In this document: one piece after another, positions 1 through 9,424 of the stretch
How the letters are laid out: each line of letters starts with the position of its first letter
Numbering within the stretch: position 1 is the first letter of the stretch
Assembly (NCBI RefSeq): GCF_000821085.1
Contig: NZ_CCXR01000001.1
Location: 372,001-436,000 of the forward strand
Reading direction: 5' to 3'
DNA from: Bacillus sp. B-jedd
GTDB taxonomy: Bacteria > Bacillota > Bacilli > Bacillales > Cytobacillaceae
Length of the DNA: 64,000 nt
Translations under genes and position numbers: made by a program
Notes under the pieces: model-generated
What the model was told of the DNA's origin: nothing
The model's input: the letters and a program-made list of their open reading frames with translations, nothing else
Database searches by the model: none

Positions 1-1623
1 GATGAAGGGATATTGAAAAAGGATCTTGACCTGGTCATCCAATGGGGAGCGGTCATGCTTGGGGTCTCAGCTCTTGCTTTTGCAGCAGGAATCGTCAATT
101 CCTTTTTTGCCGGCCACGCGAGCCAAAGCTTTGGTTATGACATCCGCAAAGCGCTCTTTGAAAAGGTACAATCCTTTTCTTTTTCGAATTTCGATCGCTT
201 TTCAACATCGTCACTCGTGACAAGAATGACAAATGATGTGACGATGATCCAGAATACGGTATTTATGAGCCTGAGAATTATGCTTCGGGCCCCGCTATTA
301 ATTGCCGGGGGCCTCGTCATGGCTATCCTGGTCGATGTAAAGCTGGGCCTCATCCTGGCGGGCGTCACGCCCTTTCTTGTCCTGTTTCTCGCATGGGTCA
401 GAACGAAGGCCCGCGGCCTCTTCCTTTCTATGCAAAAGAATTTGGATAAGGTAAACTCGGTCCTTAGGGAAAACCTGATGGCGATGAGGCTGATTAAGGC
501 CTTCCTCCGCGGAAAGCATGAAACAGGGAGATTCACGGAAGCGAATGACCGGCTCCGGGAGAAAACCGTTTCCGCCTTTCGTCTGATCGAGTATACAACC
601 CCGGTTCTTATGCTGGCGATGAACGCCGGTATCCTGGCTGTATTATGGTTCGGGAACTTTGAGGTTGCCCAGGGTGAAACGAAGGTCGGTGAAGTGGTCG
701 CCATTATCAACTATGGCACCCGGATTACCTCCGCCCTGTCGATTGTCTCCATGATTATTATGATTTTTTCCCGCGCCCGCGCTTCAAGCCAGCGGATTGG
801 GGAAGTTTTCGAAACAGAAGTTGATTTGTATGACGGGAAAGAAACAATGAAAGAACAGGCAGTTCCTTTTGGCAAAATTGAATTTAAAGACGTGGGTTTT
901 CGATATCCCGGAACAGACACGGAGGTGCTGCGGAATATCTCCTTTACCGTAAACCCGGGTGAAACGATGGCCATTCTCGGGGCGACAGGTTCGGGAAAAA
1001 CAACGCTGTTTCAGCTCATCCCGAGGCTTTATGATGTGACAAAAGGAGAAATCCTGCTTGATGGTACAGATATCCGCAACATCAAACTCGATACGCTGAG
1101 AAGGCGGATTGGTTATGTCCCGCAGGACGTCCTGCTTTTTACAGGAACAGTCGCAGAGAATATCTCCTGGGGGAAGGAAGATGCCTCGGAAGGTGAGATT
1201 ACAGAGGCGGCTGCCAATGCCCAGATACACGATTCAATCGAAAAGTTCCCGCTCGGGTATAAATCAAAGATTGGCCAGAAAGGCGTCAATTTGTCCGGCG
1301 GGCAAAAGCAGCGGATTTCCATTGCCAGGGCGCTTGTCAGAAAGCCTAAAATCCTGCTGCTTGATGACAGTACAAGCGCGCTTGATATGAAAACCGAAGC
1401 CAGCCTTCTGAAAGCCTTGGATCAATACAAGTGTACGACGCTCATTATCACACAAAAAATTTCAACCGCGATGAGTGCGGATACGATTCTTCTTTTGGAA
1501 GAGGGAGAAATAAAGGCAGCCGGAAGCCATGCCGCTTTACTCCGCACAGAACCGCTTTACAGAAGAATTTATGAAACACAGCTGGAAGAAGGGGACCATA
1601 CGTATGCTGAAGGGTTTAGCTAG
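1..1623 (+). CDS. ABC exporter subunit with degenerate nucleotide site (5' partial)
   Basis: The reading frame is open from base 1, so the N-terminus lies outside the window. A six-helix transmembrane domain is followed by an ABC ATPase domain. Walker A (GATGSGKT) starts at 979 and an intact LSGGQ signature at 1291. Two catalytic positions are changed: the Walker B glutamate is Asp (codon 1366-1368) and the switch histidine is Gln (codon 1453-1455). This is the pattern of the degenerate half of heterodimeric exporters such as TM287/288 and BmrCD. The next gene overlaps it by 20 bases and supplies the catalytic half. B. subtilis YfiB is a likely relative. Substrate unknown, probably drugs or lipids. 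Confidence 0.93.
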   Translation, partial: DEGILKKDLDLVIQWGAVMLGVSALAFAAGIVNSFFAGHASQSFGYDIRKALFEKVQSFSFSNFDRFSTSSLVTRMTNDVTMIQNTVFMSLRIMLRAPLLIAGGLVMAILVDVKLGLILAGVTPFLVLFLAWVRTKARGLFLSMQKNLDKVNSVLRENLMAMRLIKAFLRGKHETGRFTEANDRLREKTVSAFRLIEYTTPVLMLAMNAGILAVLWFGNFEVAQGETKVGEVVAIINYGTRITSALSIVSMIIMIFSRARASSQRIGEVFETEVDLYDGKETMKEQAVPFGKIEFKDVGFRYPGTDTEVLRNISFTVNPGETMAILGATGSGKTTLFQLIPRLYDVTKGEILLDGTDIRNIKLDTLRRRIGYVPQDVLLFTGTVAENISWGKEDASEGEITEAAANAQIHDSIEKFPLGYKSKIGQKGVNLSGGQKQRISIARALVRKPKILLLDDSTSALDMKTEASLLKALDQYKCTTLIITQKISTAMSADTILLLEEGEIKAAGSHAALLRTEPLYRRIYETQLEEGDHTYAEGFS

Positions 1624-3418
1624 GCCGTTCGCCTATCCAAGGCCGGAACTGCAGGCAAAGGGAACGGCGGCGCCTAAACAAAAGGAAAAAGCGAAGAACT
1701 GGACAGCGACAATTAAAAAGCTATGGGACTATCTTTCCGTGAAAAAAGGCGGGATCACACTAGTCCTGTTCCTCGTTGTGCTTAGTACAGCCCTCTCGCT
1801 GCTTGGGCCCGTGCTGATAGGAAAGACAGTCGACACTTATATCGTTGATAAAAAGACCACCGGCCTGCCGCTCTTGCTCGCAGGCATCCTCGGTGTTTAT
1901 ATTCTTTATTCAGTTTCAGTCTTTCTCCAAGGATATATTATGATCGGGATTGCCCAAACCACGGTATCGAAGCTGAGGACGGATTTATTCAGCCATCTTC
2001 ATCGTTTGCCAATTGCATTTTTTGACAAAAGGCAGTCAGGAGAACTGATGAGCCGGGTGACGAATGATATCGAAAACGTCAGCACAACTCTGAACAGCTC
2101 TGTCATCCAGATTTTCTCGAGCGTGCTTATGCTAATTGGGACCATATCGGTCATGGTTTGGCTGAGCCCGCTGCTGACGGTTATCTCCCTGATCATCGTC
2201 CCGCTCATGTTCATCGGGATGAAATGGATAACGAACCGGACAGGGGTACTGTTTAAAGAACAGCAGCGCAATCTTGGCGAGTTGAATGGTTTTATCGAAG
2301 AAACGATTTCGGGCCAGCGGATTGTGAAAACTTTTTCCCAGGAGCAGAAGGTCATTGATGATTTTTTGCGTAAAAACAGCCGGCTGCGGGAATCCGGTTT
2401 TTGGGCGCAGACTTTTTCTGGATTTATACCGAAGCTGATGAACGTCCTGAACAATGTCAGCTTTACCATCATAGCGGCTGTTGGCGGTATTTTTGCATTA
2501 AAAGGGATGATTACGATCGGGGTCATCATTGTTTTTGCGGAGTATTCCCGCCAATTCACGAGACCGCTTAATGACCTGGCAAACCAGTTCAATACGCTCC
2601 TTTCCGCTGTGGCGGGTGCCGAACGTGTTTTTGAAATTCTGGATGAGGACGCCGAGTCATCGGATGAATCCGCGGCAATGGAGCTTCGTGAGGTCAAGGG
2701 GAAGGTTGAGTTAAGACATGTCTCTTTTTCATATGAAAAAGAGGGGAATACAATAAGGGACGTTTCCTTCGAGGCTGAACCGGGGGAAATGGTTGCGCTT
2801 GTAGGGCCGACTGGCGCTGGCAAATCGACGATTATTAATTTGCTATCACGTTTCTATGATCCTGATAGCGGCATGATACTCATTGACGGACACGATATTT
2901 CCGCGGTCAAAAGAAAAAGCCTCAGAAGCCACATGGGCTTTGTGCTCCAGGATTCATTTTTGTTTGAAGGACCGATTTTGGAAAATATCCGCTATGGCAG
3001 GCTCGATGCCTCCGATGAAGAAGTGATTGAAGCAGCGAAGGCAGCAAACGCCCACTCCTTTATTTCCAAGATGCCTGATGGATACAACACTGTCCTTAAG
3101 CAGGATGGAAGCGGCATTTCCCAGGGGCAAAAACAGCTCCTTTCCATCGCCAGGGCTATCCTTGCCAATCCTTCAATTTTAATTCTGGATGAGGCGACTA
3201 GCTCGATTGATACGATTACGGAGCTGAAAATCCAGGAAGCATTAGCCAGGCTGATGGAGGGAAGAACCAGCTTTGTCATAGCCCATCGGCTGAATACAAT
3301 TCGCAATGCTGATAAAATCCTTGTTTTAAAAGAAGGAGAAATCATCGAACAGGGAAGCCACGAAGTTCTTCTTCGCAAAAAAGGCTATTATTATGAGTTG
3401 AATAATAATAAAAGGTAA
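1604..3418 (+). CDS. ABC exporter subunit, catalytic half of the heterodimer (YfiC-like)
   Basis: This is a 604-residue membrane ATPase of type IV exporter layout, with a transmembrane domain then an ATPase domain. The start at 1604 is preferred over an in-frame ATG at 1529 because GAAGAAGGGGA lies just before it and it gives a normal N-terminus. Walker A is GPTGAGKS, Walker B ends in LDEATS with the catalytic Glu, and the switch His is present (IAHRLNT). Its signature is altered to ISQGQ. Together with the D/Q changes in the upstream partner this gives one consensus and one degenerate ATP site. The 604-residue length matches my recollection of B. subtilis YfiC. A strong terminator follows. 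Confidence 0.93.
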   Translation: MLKGLARPFAYPRPELQAKGTAAPKQKEKAKNWTATIKKLWDYLSVKKGGITLVLFLVVLSTALSLLGPVLIGKTVDTYIVDKKTTGLPLLLAGILGVYILYSVSVFLQGYIMIGIAQTTVSKLRTDLFSHLHRLPIAFFDKRQSGELMSRVTNDIENVSTTLNSSVIQIFSSVLMLIGTISVMVWLSPLLTVISLIIVPLMFIGMKWITNRTGVLFKEQQRNLGELNGFIEETISGQRIVKTFSQEQKVIDDFLRKNSRLRESGFWAQTFSGFIPKLMNVLNNVSFTIIAAVGGIFALKGMITIGVIIVFAEYSRQFTRPLNDLANQFNTLLSAVAGAERVFEILDEDAESSDESAAMELREVKGKVELRHVSFSYEKEGNTIRDVSFEAEPGEMVALVGPTGAGKSTIINLLSRFYDPDSGMILIDGHDISAVKRKSLRSHMGFVLQDSFLFEGPILENIRYGRLDASDEEVIEAAKAANAHSFISKMPDGYNTVLKQDGSGISQGQKQLLSIARAILANPSILILDEATSSIDTITELKIQEALARLMEGRTSFVIAHRLNTIRNADKILVLKEGEIIEQGSHEVLLRKKGYYYELNNNKR

Positions 3419-3446
3419 ACTGCCGGTTTTGGAACCGGCAGTTTTT
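3419..3446 (+). terminator. Rho-independent terminator of the ABC exporter operon
   Basis: Perfect 10-bp stem ACTGCCGGTT/AACCGGCAGT with a TTGG loop, followed by a T run, starting right after the stop codon. Confidence 0.9.
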
Positions 3447-3643
3447 GTCTATTGATAGGTAAATAGGTTATAAAAGTTTGTGAATTATTAATCACATTTA
3501 GTCTAAAATACCTATAAAATTTGTATCTTTATACGCATCTATGAAAAATTCTTTAAATAGTGTGACAAAAACAGTTGTTTAAGAGATATTATTATTTTAT
3601 AATTCTAAATGTAATGAAAATTACAAACACAAGGGGGATGTGT

Positions 3644-5104
3644 ATGGAGGATTTCGTTAATTTGCTCAATGGGTGGCTATGGAGTACACCAATGATTGTA
3701 TTTTGCCTCGGGGTGGGGCTCTACTTTTCATTGCGTACTCGCTTTCTCCAAGTAAGGCATATCAAGGATATGGTCATGCTTATGTTCAAGGGGAAAAGCT
3801 CCGATGCTGGGGTTTCTTCCTTCCAGGCTTTGTCGCTTGCCCTTTCCGGCCGTGTTGGCACAGGAAATATCGCAGGTACAGCGACAGCGATTTTTTACGG
3901 CGGCCCAGGAGCAGTGTTCTGGATGTGGGCGATTGCCTTCATCGGCGCGGGAACGGCCTTCGTTGAGTCAACTCTTGCCCAGATTTACAAAGTAAAGCAG
4001 GATGGGGAATACCGGGGCGGCCCGGCCTATTATATTGAAAAAGGCATGGGTGTTAAATGGTATGCAATCCTGTTTGCAATTTCTGCCCTGATTGCGATGA
4101 GCTTCTTAATGCCAGGAATCCAGATGAACTCCATTGCGATCGGAATGGAAAACGCTTTCAATATGGAAAGGTGGCTGACGGGCCTCATTGTCGTTGGAAT
4201 TTTAGCAGCCATCATCTTCGGAGGGGTCAAAAGGATTTCATCCGTCGCCGCTTTGGTTGTTCCATTTATGGCATTAGGCTATATTCTTGTATCCCTATAT
4301 ATTGTGGCAGTTAACATTACGGAAGTACCTGCCGTTTTCTCGCTGATTTTCCGCAGCGCATTTGGCGCTGACGCTGCATTTGGCGCTTTGCTGGGCCTTG
4401 CGATTCAGTGGGGGGTTAAGCGGGGAATTTATTCAAACGAAGCGGGCCAGGGAACCGGTGCGCATGCAGCTGGTGCGGCGGAGGTCTCTCATCCGGCTAA
4501 ACAAGGTCTTGTCCAGGCATTTTCTGTTTATATCGATACACTGTTTGTATGTTCGGCTACCGCATTTATGATTCTTTTTACAGGAATGTACAACACAGTT
4601 GCTGCGGATGGGAAAACATTTATTACGGAAGGTCTTAAAGGCATTGCGGCCGGACCTGGCTTTACCCAGGCGGCAGTCGATACAGCGCTTCCAGGTTTCG
4701 GAGCGGGATTTGTCGCGATTGCACTTTTCTTCTTCGCTTTTACAACCATCATGGCTTATTACTATATCGCTGAGACCAATATTGCGTACTTAACAAGAAA
4801 TGTAAGCAGTAAATGGCCGATGCTTATTCTTAAATTGGTTCTCATCGCCTCGGTCTTCTATGGGGCGGTCAAAACGGCCGATCTTGCATGGGCGCTCGGC
4901 GACGTAGGGCTTGGCATCATGGTCTGGCTCAACTTGATCGCGGTCGTCATTCTCGCAAAACCGGCTTTCATGGCCTTGAAGGACTATGAGGCACAGAAAA
5001 AACAAGGGCTTGACCCGGTCTTCAACTCCAAAAAGCTAGGCATTAAAAATGCAGAGTATTGGGAGGAAGAGTATCGTCTTCCTGAAGAGGAGAAAGTCTC
5101 CTAA
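3644..5104 (+). CDS. AGCS family sodium:alanine/glycine/glutamine symporter
   Basis: A 486-residue polytopic membrane protein. It carries the AGCS hallmark near the N-terminus (GTGNIAGTATAIFYGGPGA) and the conserved segments GGPAYYIEKG and YSNEAGQGT. The family couples Na+ or H+ to uptake of alanine, glycine or glutamine (AlsT and YrbD are the B. subtilis members). The start at 3644 is chosen because AAGGGGGAT lies six bases upstream; the frame is open to 3575, but that would add a non-family N-terminus. It is monocistronic, between two terminators. Which amino acid it carries cannot be told. Confidence 0.92.
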   Translation: MEDFVNLLNGWLWSTPMIVFCLGVGLYFSLRTRFLQVRHIKDMVMLMFKGKSSDAGVSSFQALSLALSGRVGTGNIAGTATAIFYGGPGAVFWMWAIAFIGAGTAFVESTLAQIYKVKQDGEYRGGPAYYIEKGMGVKWYAILFAISALIAMSFLMPGIQMNSIAIGMENAFNMERWLTGLIVVGILAAIIFGGVKRISSVAALVVPFMALGYILVSLYIVAVNITEVPAVFSLIFRSAFGADAAFGALLGLAIQWGVKRGIYSNEAGQGTGAHAAGAAEVSHPAKQGLVQAFSVYIDTLFVCSATAFMILFTGMYNTVAADGKTFITEGLKGIAAGPGFTQAAVDTALPGFGAGFVAIALFFFAFTTIMAYYYIAETNIAYLTRNVSSKWPMLILKLVLIASVFYGAVKTADLAWALGDVGLGIMVWLNLIAVVILAKPAFMALKDYEAQKKQGLDPVFNSKKLGIKNAEYWEEEYRLPEEEKVS

Positions 5105-5121
5105 TAAGGCAAAACAACGGG

Positions 5122-5149
5122 CGGGGCGCATAAAAGCGTCCCGTTTTTT
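5122..5149 (+). terminator. Terminator of the symporter gene
   Basis: Stem CGGGGCGC/GCGTCCCG with one G-T pair, loop ATAAAA, then six T. Confidence 0.85.
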
Positions 5150-5156
5150 GCTGCCA

Positions 5157-5244
5157 TTTTGTCGTAATTTTGGGAAATTCCTTAGTAATTGTCGTACGAA
5201 AATTGGCTGTAAATGGATGGAATTGCGGGACTTTTGTCGTAAAC
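5157..5244 (+). promoter_or_regulatory. Three TTGTCGTA motifs upstream of the KinB-like kinase
   Basis: The octamer TTGTCGTA occurs at about 5159, 5189 and 5234 in the leader of the kinase gene, with 30 and 45 bases between copies. It resembles the Spo0A box (TTGTCGAA) with one change. This is a possible regulator site set, not a proven one. Confidence 0.35.
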
Positions 5245-5286
5245 TAAACTTATATAGAAGTTCTATTGGAAATCAGGTGTATAACG

Positions 5287-6585
5287 ATGATAGAAGAAAA
5301 ACTCCTCCTCCACGTGTTAATCATTCTCGCTCCCGTCCTTCTTTACAGTCTTTTGCCTGAAAACAAAAGGCAGGAGAAGAACAGTTTGATTTTTGGGCTC
5401 CTGCAGGGCGGTGCGGCGTTTTTGTGCATTGTTTTTTCGTATCAATTTGAGGGCTTTTACTGGGATCTGCGATATGTCCCATTTGTGCTCGCAATCCTCT
5501 ACGGGGGGCCGGGTGCCGGCTTGGTTGTATCCCTCGTCATCCTCGTTACGCGTACACTGATGGGTGGCGAGGCAGTCATCTACAGCTATTTTACAGTCCT
5601 TGCGACTGTAGGCTTTACTATATTGTGGTATGGGAAGTTTTGGTCCTATTCATCTTCCAAGAGGATTAAGCTGGCTATTCTAGGCAGCGGCTGGTCGATC
5701 CTTTTTTCATTTACGATGTTTGGTGTTTTTCGCTACCTGGCGGATAAACCGCTGGATAGGGAGTTGTTCATTTCACCGAGCATTTGGATGTTCGGGGTCA
5801 TCAGTATTATTGGCATTGGTTTTGCTGCTAGATTAATTGAGGAAATACTGGAAAGGGATAAAATGCGGCAGGACATCTTCCGGGCAGAAAAATTAAATAC
5901 GATGGGTGAGCTTGCGGCTTCGTTTGCACATGAAGTAAGGAATCCCCTGACAGTGGTAAAAGGTTTCATGCAGCTGATGCACCAGCAGGAGACCGGAAAA
6001 AATCATGAATATTTGACGCTTGCCCTAAGTGAAATTGGCCGCGCGGAGATGATCCTGAGTGACTACCTCAATTTTGCAAAACCGCAATTCCATAAAGTCG
6101 AGGAATGCAGTTATCAGGAGGTACTCTCGGAAATTATCGCCTTATTGAGTCCTTTTGCCGCAAAAGGCGGAGTTTCCCTGAATGCCAAACTGGACCAAGA
6201 GGAGCTTTACATTTACACAGACAGAAACCAGCTTAAACAGGCAGTTGTCAATCTGGTGAAGAATGCAATTGAAGCTACGCCTGAAGGCGGATTTGTATCA
6301 GTCGCCCTCCGACAGCAGGATGGCCAGGCTATGATAGAAATCATTGATAGCGGTCGCGGGATGTCAGAAGAGCAGCTTTCCCGTATTGGAACCCTCTTCT
6401 ATACGACGAAAGAGAAAGGAACCGGCCTTGGCACGTGTGTTTCCCTTCGTATCCTGAATGAATTGAAAGGAAGCGTCCGTTATAGCAGTGAGCGGGACAA
6501 AGGAACGACAGTGACCATCCATCTCCCTCAGCATAAGAAGCATTGCTTTAAGCAACACCAAGGCATCTTGAAAGTAGCAAAGTGA
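5287..6585 (+). CDS. KinB-like sporulation sensor histidine kinase
   Basis: 432 residues. The first ~185 form five or six membrane helices of the 5TMR-LYT type, including the conserved DLRYVPFVLAILYGGPGAG segment. A HisKA domain follows with the phosphoacceptor His215 (FAHEVRNP), then a HATPase domain with the N box (NLVKNAIEA) and G boxes (DSGRGMS, GTGLG). Length and layout match KinB of B. subtilis (about 428 residues), which feeds phosphate into the Spo0F-Spo0A relay. No response regulator lies beside it, as expected for a phosphorelay kinase. The start at 5287 is preferred over upstream in-frame codons because AGGTG lies seven bases before it. The membrane signal is unknown. Confidence 0.88.
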   Translation: MIEEKLLLHVLIILAPVLLYSLLPENKRQEKNSLIFGLLQGGAAFLCIVFSYQFEGFYWDLRYVPFVLAILYGGPGAGLVVSLVILVTRTLMGGEAVIYSYFTVLATVGFTILWYGKFWSYSSSKRIKLAILGSGWSILFSFTMFGVFRYLADKPLDRELFISPSIWMFGVISIIGIGFAARLIEEILERDKMRQDIFRAEKLNTMGELAASFAHEVRNPLTVVKGFMQLMHQQETGKNHEYLTLALSEIGRAEMILSDYLNFAKPQFHKVEECSYQEVLSEIIALLSPFAAKGGVSLNAKLDQEELYIYTDRNQLKQAVVNLVKNAIEATPEGGFVSVALRQQDGQAMIEIIDSGRGMSEEQLSRIGTLFYTTKEKGTGLGTCVSLRILNELKGSVRYSSERDKGTTVTIHLPQHKKHCFKQHQGILKVAK

Positions 6586-6597
6586 AATATGGAAAAA

Positions 6598-6628
6598 GGC
6601 TTCCGCACTTAAAGCGGGAGCCTTTTTT
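6598..6628 (+). terminator. Terminator after the KinB-like kinase
   Basis: Stem GGCTTCCGC/GCGGGAGCC with one wobble pair, loop ACTTAAA, then six T. Confidence 0.88.
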
Positions 6629-6807
6629 ATTTAATAAAATCTTCCGCATAGCAAAATTCTCAGCCTTTTGCGAAACTTTTCGACTTAAAAGTAAGGAAAT
6701 GGGAAAATAATGTCGGTTTTTGTGGAAATTTCACATTTAAAGGTCAATATTATTGGAAAAGGTGGTAATATAGGGGTAATTAGGAACCTTAAGGAGAAAA
6801 GGAAACT

Positions 6808-8049
6808 ATGAATGAAGTTCTACAGAATAAAAAGATAGAACAAGAAGAGCTTAAAGCTTTAAAACTTTGTATCGGGCTTTTTTACATATCTTTTGTCGGC
6901 GTAGACCTGTTGTTTTATTTTTTTTATCCGGCATTTTTCAATACGTATGGCGGAGGGCCCCCATTTAACGGGATGGGTTATTGGTATTATATTCTCGGAT
7001 TATGCCTGTTGCCGATAAGTATGTTTGTATATAAGAAAGGATATTTATATTTAGTAAAATATATTTTCTTTATTGGGTTCAATATTCTTGATATTATCAA
7101 TAACCTAATAATTTATTTGGATAAAAATGTGGTTTTTCAGACAGGTAACTTTACAGAAGTGGTTTTTTTCCTCTTTACCCCGATTTTTATTAGCAAAAGA
7201 TACTTCTGGACTGTAACAACAGTTTTTTTGGCGAAATACGCTGTGACTGGCTTCATTTTACAAACAAACGAAATAATTGCTCCTATTACTTTGTTAATAG
7301 TAATTTCCGCCATTACCTATATACTTTTAATTAGATTCAAGTCTTATTTGAATTCACTAACTTCAGTGTATGAAGAAATGAACCAAAAAGAAAAGTTAAT
7401 AAGCATTGGCCAAATGGCAACTGGCATTGCTCATGAAATCCGCAATCCGCTAACTTCCCTGAAAGGATTTATCCAGCTTCAGCAGGAAACGAAAAATGGA
7501 GAAAAAGATTATTTTCCAATTATGAGGCAGGAAATTGACAGAATCAATTCAATCGTTGATGACTTAATGATTCTTGGAAAACCGAAGAAAGGTTTGTTCA
7601 CGAAATCGAATTTAAATGAGATAGTCGATTACGGGATTTCAATAGCCGAGCAGTATGCCAAAGGAACGGAAATTTCCATTATAAAAGAATATGATGACCA
7701 TGCTAACCCATTATGGTTAAATGGCGATGAAAAGCAACTGAAGCAAATTGTAATCAACCTGGTGAAAAACTCCATTGAATCAATGGACATCGAAGGTACA
7801 ATTAGGGTTTCTATTAAGGCAAAAGATCCGGATCAGGTAGTATTATCGATTTCCGATGAAGGAAATGGCATGTCTGAGGAAAATGTAGAAAAAATGTTCG
7901 ATCCATTTTTCACTACCAAAAGAGACGGTACTGGCTTGGGATTAATGGTTACTAACCAAATAGTAAAAGACCATAAGGGGATTTTCGAAATTGAAAGCGA
8001 ACCAGGAAAAGGAACAAAAATTGATATTCTTTTTCCTCGAATCAACTAA
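6808..8049 (+). CDS. Membrane histidine kinase with unnamed six-helix sensory domain
   Basis: 413 residues. Residues 1-180 contain about six hydrophobic helices. HisKA follows with His209 (GIAHEIRNP), then HATPase with NLVKNSIES, DEGNGMS and GTGLG. The catalytic half resembles sporulation-type orphan kinases. The N-terminal domain is not the LytS type; I do not recognise a named family. It aligns without gaps to the first 180 residues of the HD-GYP protein encoded next (GYW at 57-59, PIS at 69-71, TPIF at 124-127, RFxSY at 176-180), so both probably sense the same cue. AAGGAG lies upstream of the ATG. The gene is much richer in A+T than the KinB-like gene before it, suggesting separate acquisition. 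Confidence 0.88.
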   Translation: MNEVLQNKKIEQEELKALKLCIGLFYISFVGVDLLFYFFYPAFFNTYGGGPPFNGMGYWYYILGLCLLPISMFVYKKGYLYLVKYIFFIGFNILDIINNLIIYLDKNVVFQTGNFTEVVFFLFTPIFISKRYFWTVTTVFLAKYAVTGFILQTNEIIAPITLLIVISAITYILLIRFKSYLNSLTSVYEEMNQKEKLISIGQMATGIAHEIRNPLTSLKGFIQLQQETKNGEKDYFPIMRQEIDRINSIVDDLMILGKPKKGLFTKSNLNEIVDYGISIAEQYAKGTEISIIKEYDDHANPLWLNGDEKQLKQIVINLVKNSIESMDIEGTIRVSIKAKDPDQVVLSISDEGNGMSEENVEKMFDPFFTTKRDGTGLGLMVTNQIVKDHKGIFEIESEPGKGTKIDILFPRIN

Positions 8050-8215
8050 ACTCTATTATTTTCGAGGGGTTTTTCTAAGATTATACACAAATATCTAATT
8101 ATCCCTATGTAATGAATAGAAAAATTGATTTATAATGAAAAAGAGTATTTAAATTCTGGTACGCTAACTATTTTTTACTAAACTATAACCAGAATCCAGT
8201 CAGAGAGGTATTAAA

Positions 8216-9406
8216 ATGCAAAAACCAGTCTATCAAAGTTTACTAAATGAGGAGCAACGGACACTAAAATGGTTTATTGTGCTCTTTTATGTAATATCTA
8301 TATCGTTTGATTTCTTTTATGGGTATATTATGCCGACTTATATGCCTGGCTATAAAGAGGATACCTCTCCACCGGATTTATTAGGGTATTGGTTATACGT
8401 GTTTATGTTTTTATTAATACCTATATCAATTTATTTAACTAAAAAAAGTAAGTTATTCTCTATTAAATATATATACTTTATAACCTATACTTTATTCTCG
8501 ATTTTAAAGGATATCCTTATGTTCCTTAACCATGCGGACCAATATAGGAGCGGGAATCCAGTAGAAATATTTTGGCTTTTGATGACGCCTATTTTTGTAA
8601 ATACTCGGTTTTTCTTAGTGGTATTATTGGGTTTAATTGTGAAATATATTATTGTCGGAGTTGCTATCCAAACTCCTAATGTTATTGCTGCTATTATCTT
8701 AGTTTGTGCAATAGCTATTTTTGCATACATTTTACTTAATCGGTTTCAGTCATATGTAAATGCAGTAAAAACCTCTTATGATCAACAATTAATTGGCATA
8801 GTTAAAGGGGTAATATCAACCCTCGAACTTAAAGACCCTTATACAAGAGGTCACAGTGAAAGAGTTGCTGCATATGCACAAATATTAGCTAGGGAAACGG
8901 GTATCTTTAACAAAGAAGAATTAAAGATGTTTAATTATGCCTGTCTGCTTCATGATATAGGCAAAGTCCATATTCCGGACCAAATTTTAATGAAGCCTAC
9001 TACTCTCACAAAAGAAGAATATGAGATTATAAAATCTCATACAGAAGTAGGTGAACGGGCGGTACAAAACGTTGACGGGCTTCAGGGAAGCATTTCAGTT
9101 ATCCGATCTCATCATGAACGATGGGACGGGAAAGGATATCCGGACCAGCTAAGGGGAACGGACATTCCATATTTGGCGAGGATTACCGCTGTTGCTGATG
9201 CCTTTGATGCGATGACAAGTTCCCGTTCTTATAGAGCAGCTTTATCGGTGGAAGAGGCTTTTGAGAGAATAATTGAAGGGAAAGGCACTCAGTTTGATCC
9301 CGACTTAGTTGAAATCTTTAAAAAGGTATATCCTTCATGGAAGAAAGTACATGTGGAATGGGATGAAAGGCCGATTAGTAACTTTTCTAATATCCATATA
9401 GTTTAA
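8216..9406 (+). CDS. Membrane-anchored HD-GYP c-di-GMP phosphodiesterase
   Basis: 396 residues. Residues 1-180 are the same six-helix sensory domain as in the kinase at 6808. Residues ~190-370 are an HD-GYP domain: His-Asp at 246-247 in HDIGK, HH at 299-300, and DGKGYP ending at 309. HD-GYP enzymes of this sequence class hydrolyse cyclic di-GMP using a two- or three-metal centre, and all the expected ligands are visible. The start follows an AGAGAGGT ribosome binding site. The 22-codon peptide gene starts only 18 bases after its stop, so the two are very likely co-transcribed. Confidence 0.9.
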   Translation: MQKPVYQSLLNEEQRTLKWFIVLFYVISISFDFFYGYIMPTYMPGYKEDTSPPDLLGYWLYVFMFLLIPISIYLTKKSKLFSIKYIYFITYTLFSILKDILMFLNHADQYRSGNPVEIFWLLMTPIFVNTRFFLVVLLGLIVKYIIVGVAIQTPNVIAAIILVCAIAIFAYILLNRFQSYVNAVKTSYDQQLIGIVKGVISTLELKDPYTRGHSERVAAYAQILARETGIFNKEELKMFNYACLLHDIGKVHIPDQILMKPTTLTKEEYEIIKSHTEVGERAVQNVDGLQGSISVIRSHHERWDGKGYPDQLRGTDIPYLARITAVADAFDAMTSSRSYRAALSVEEAFERIIEGKGTQFDPDLVEIFKKVYPSWKKVHVEWDERPISNFSNIHIV

Positions 9407-9424
9407 TAAAAAGGAGGTGACAAC

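Noticed and set aside
1529..1603. Longer N-terminus for the second ABC subunit
   Set aside because: No ribosome binding site at 1529; GAAGAAGGGGA before 1604 and family length favour the shorter form.
6721..6735. TGTGG-N5-TCACA as an Fnr box before the second kinase gene
   Set aside because: The spacer is five instead of six bases, and one half site is off; not convincing without more evidence.
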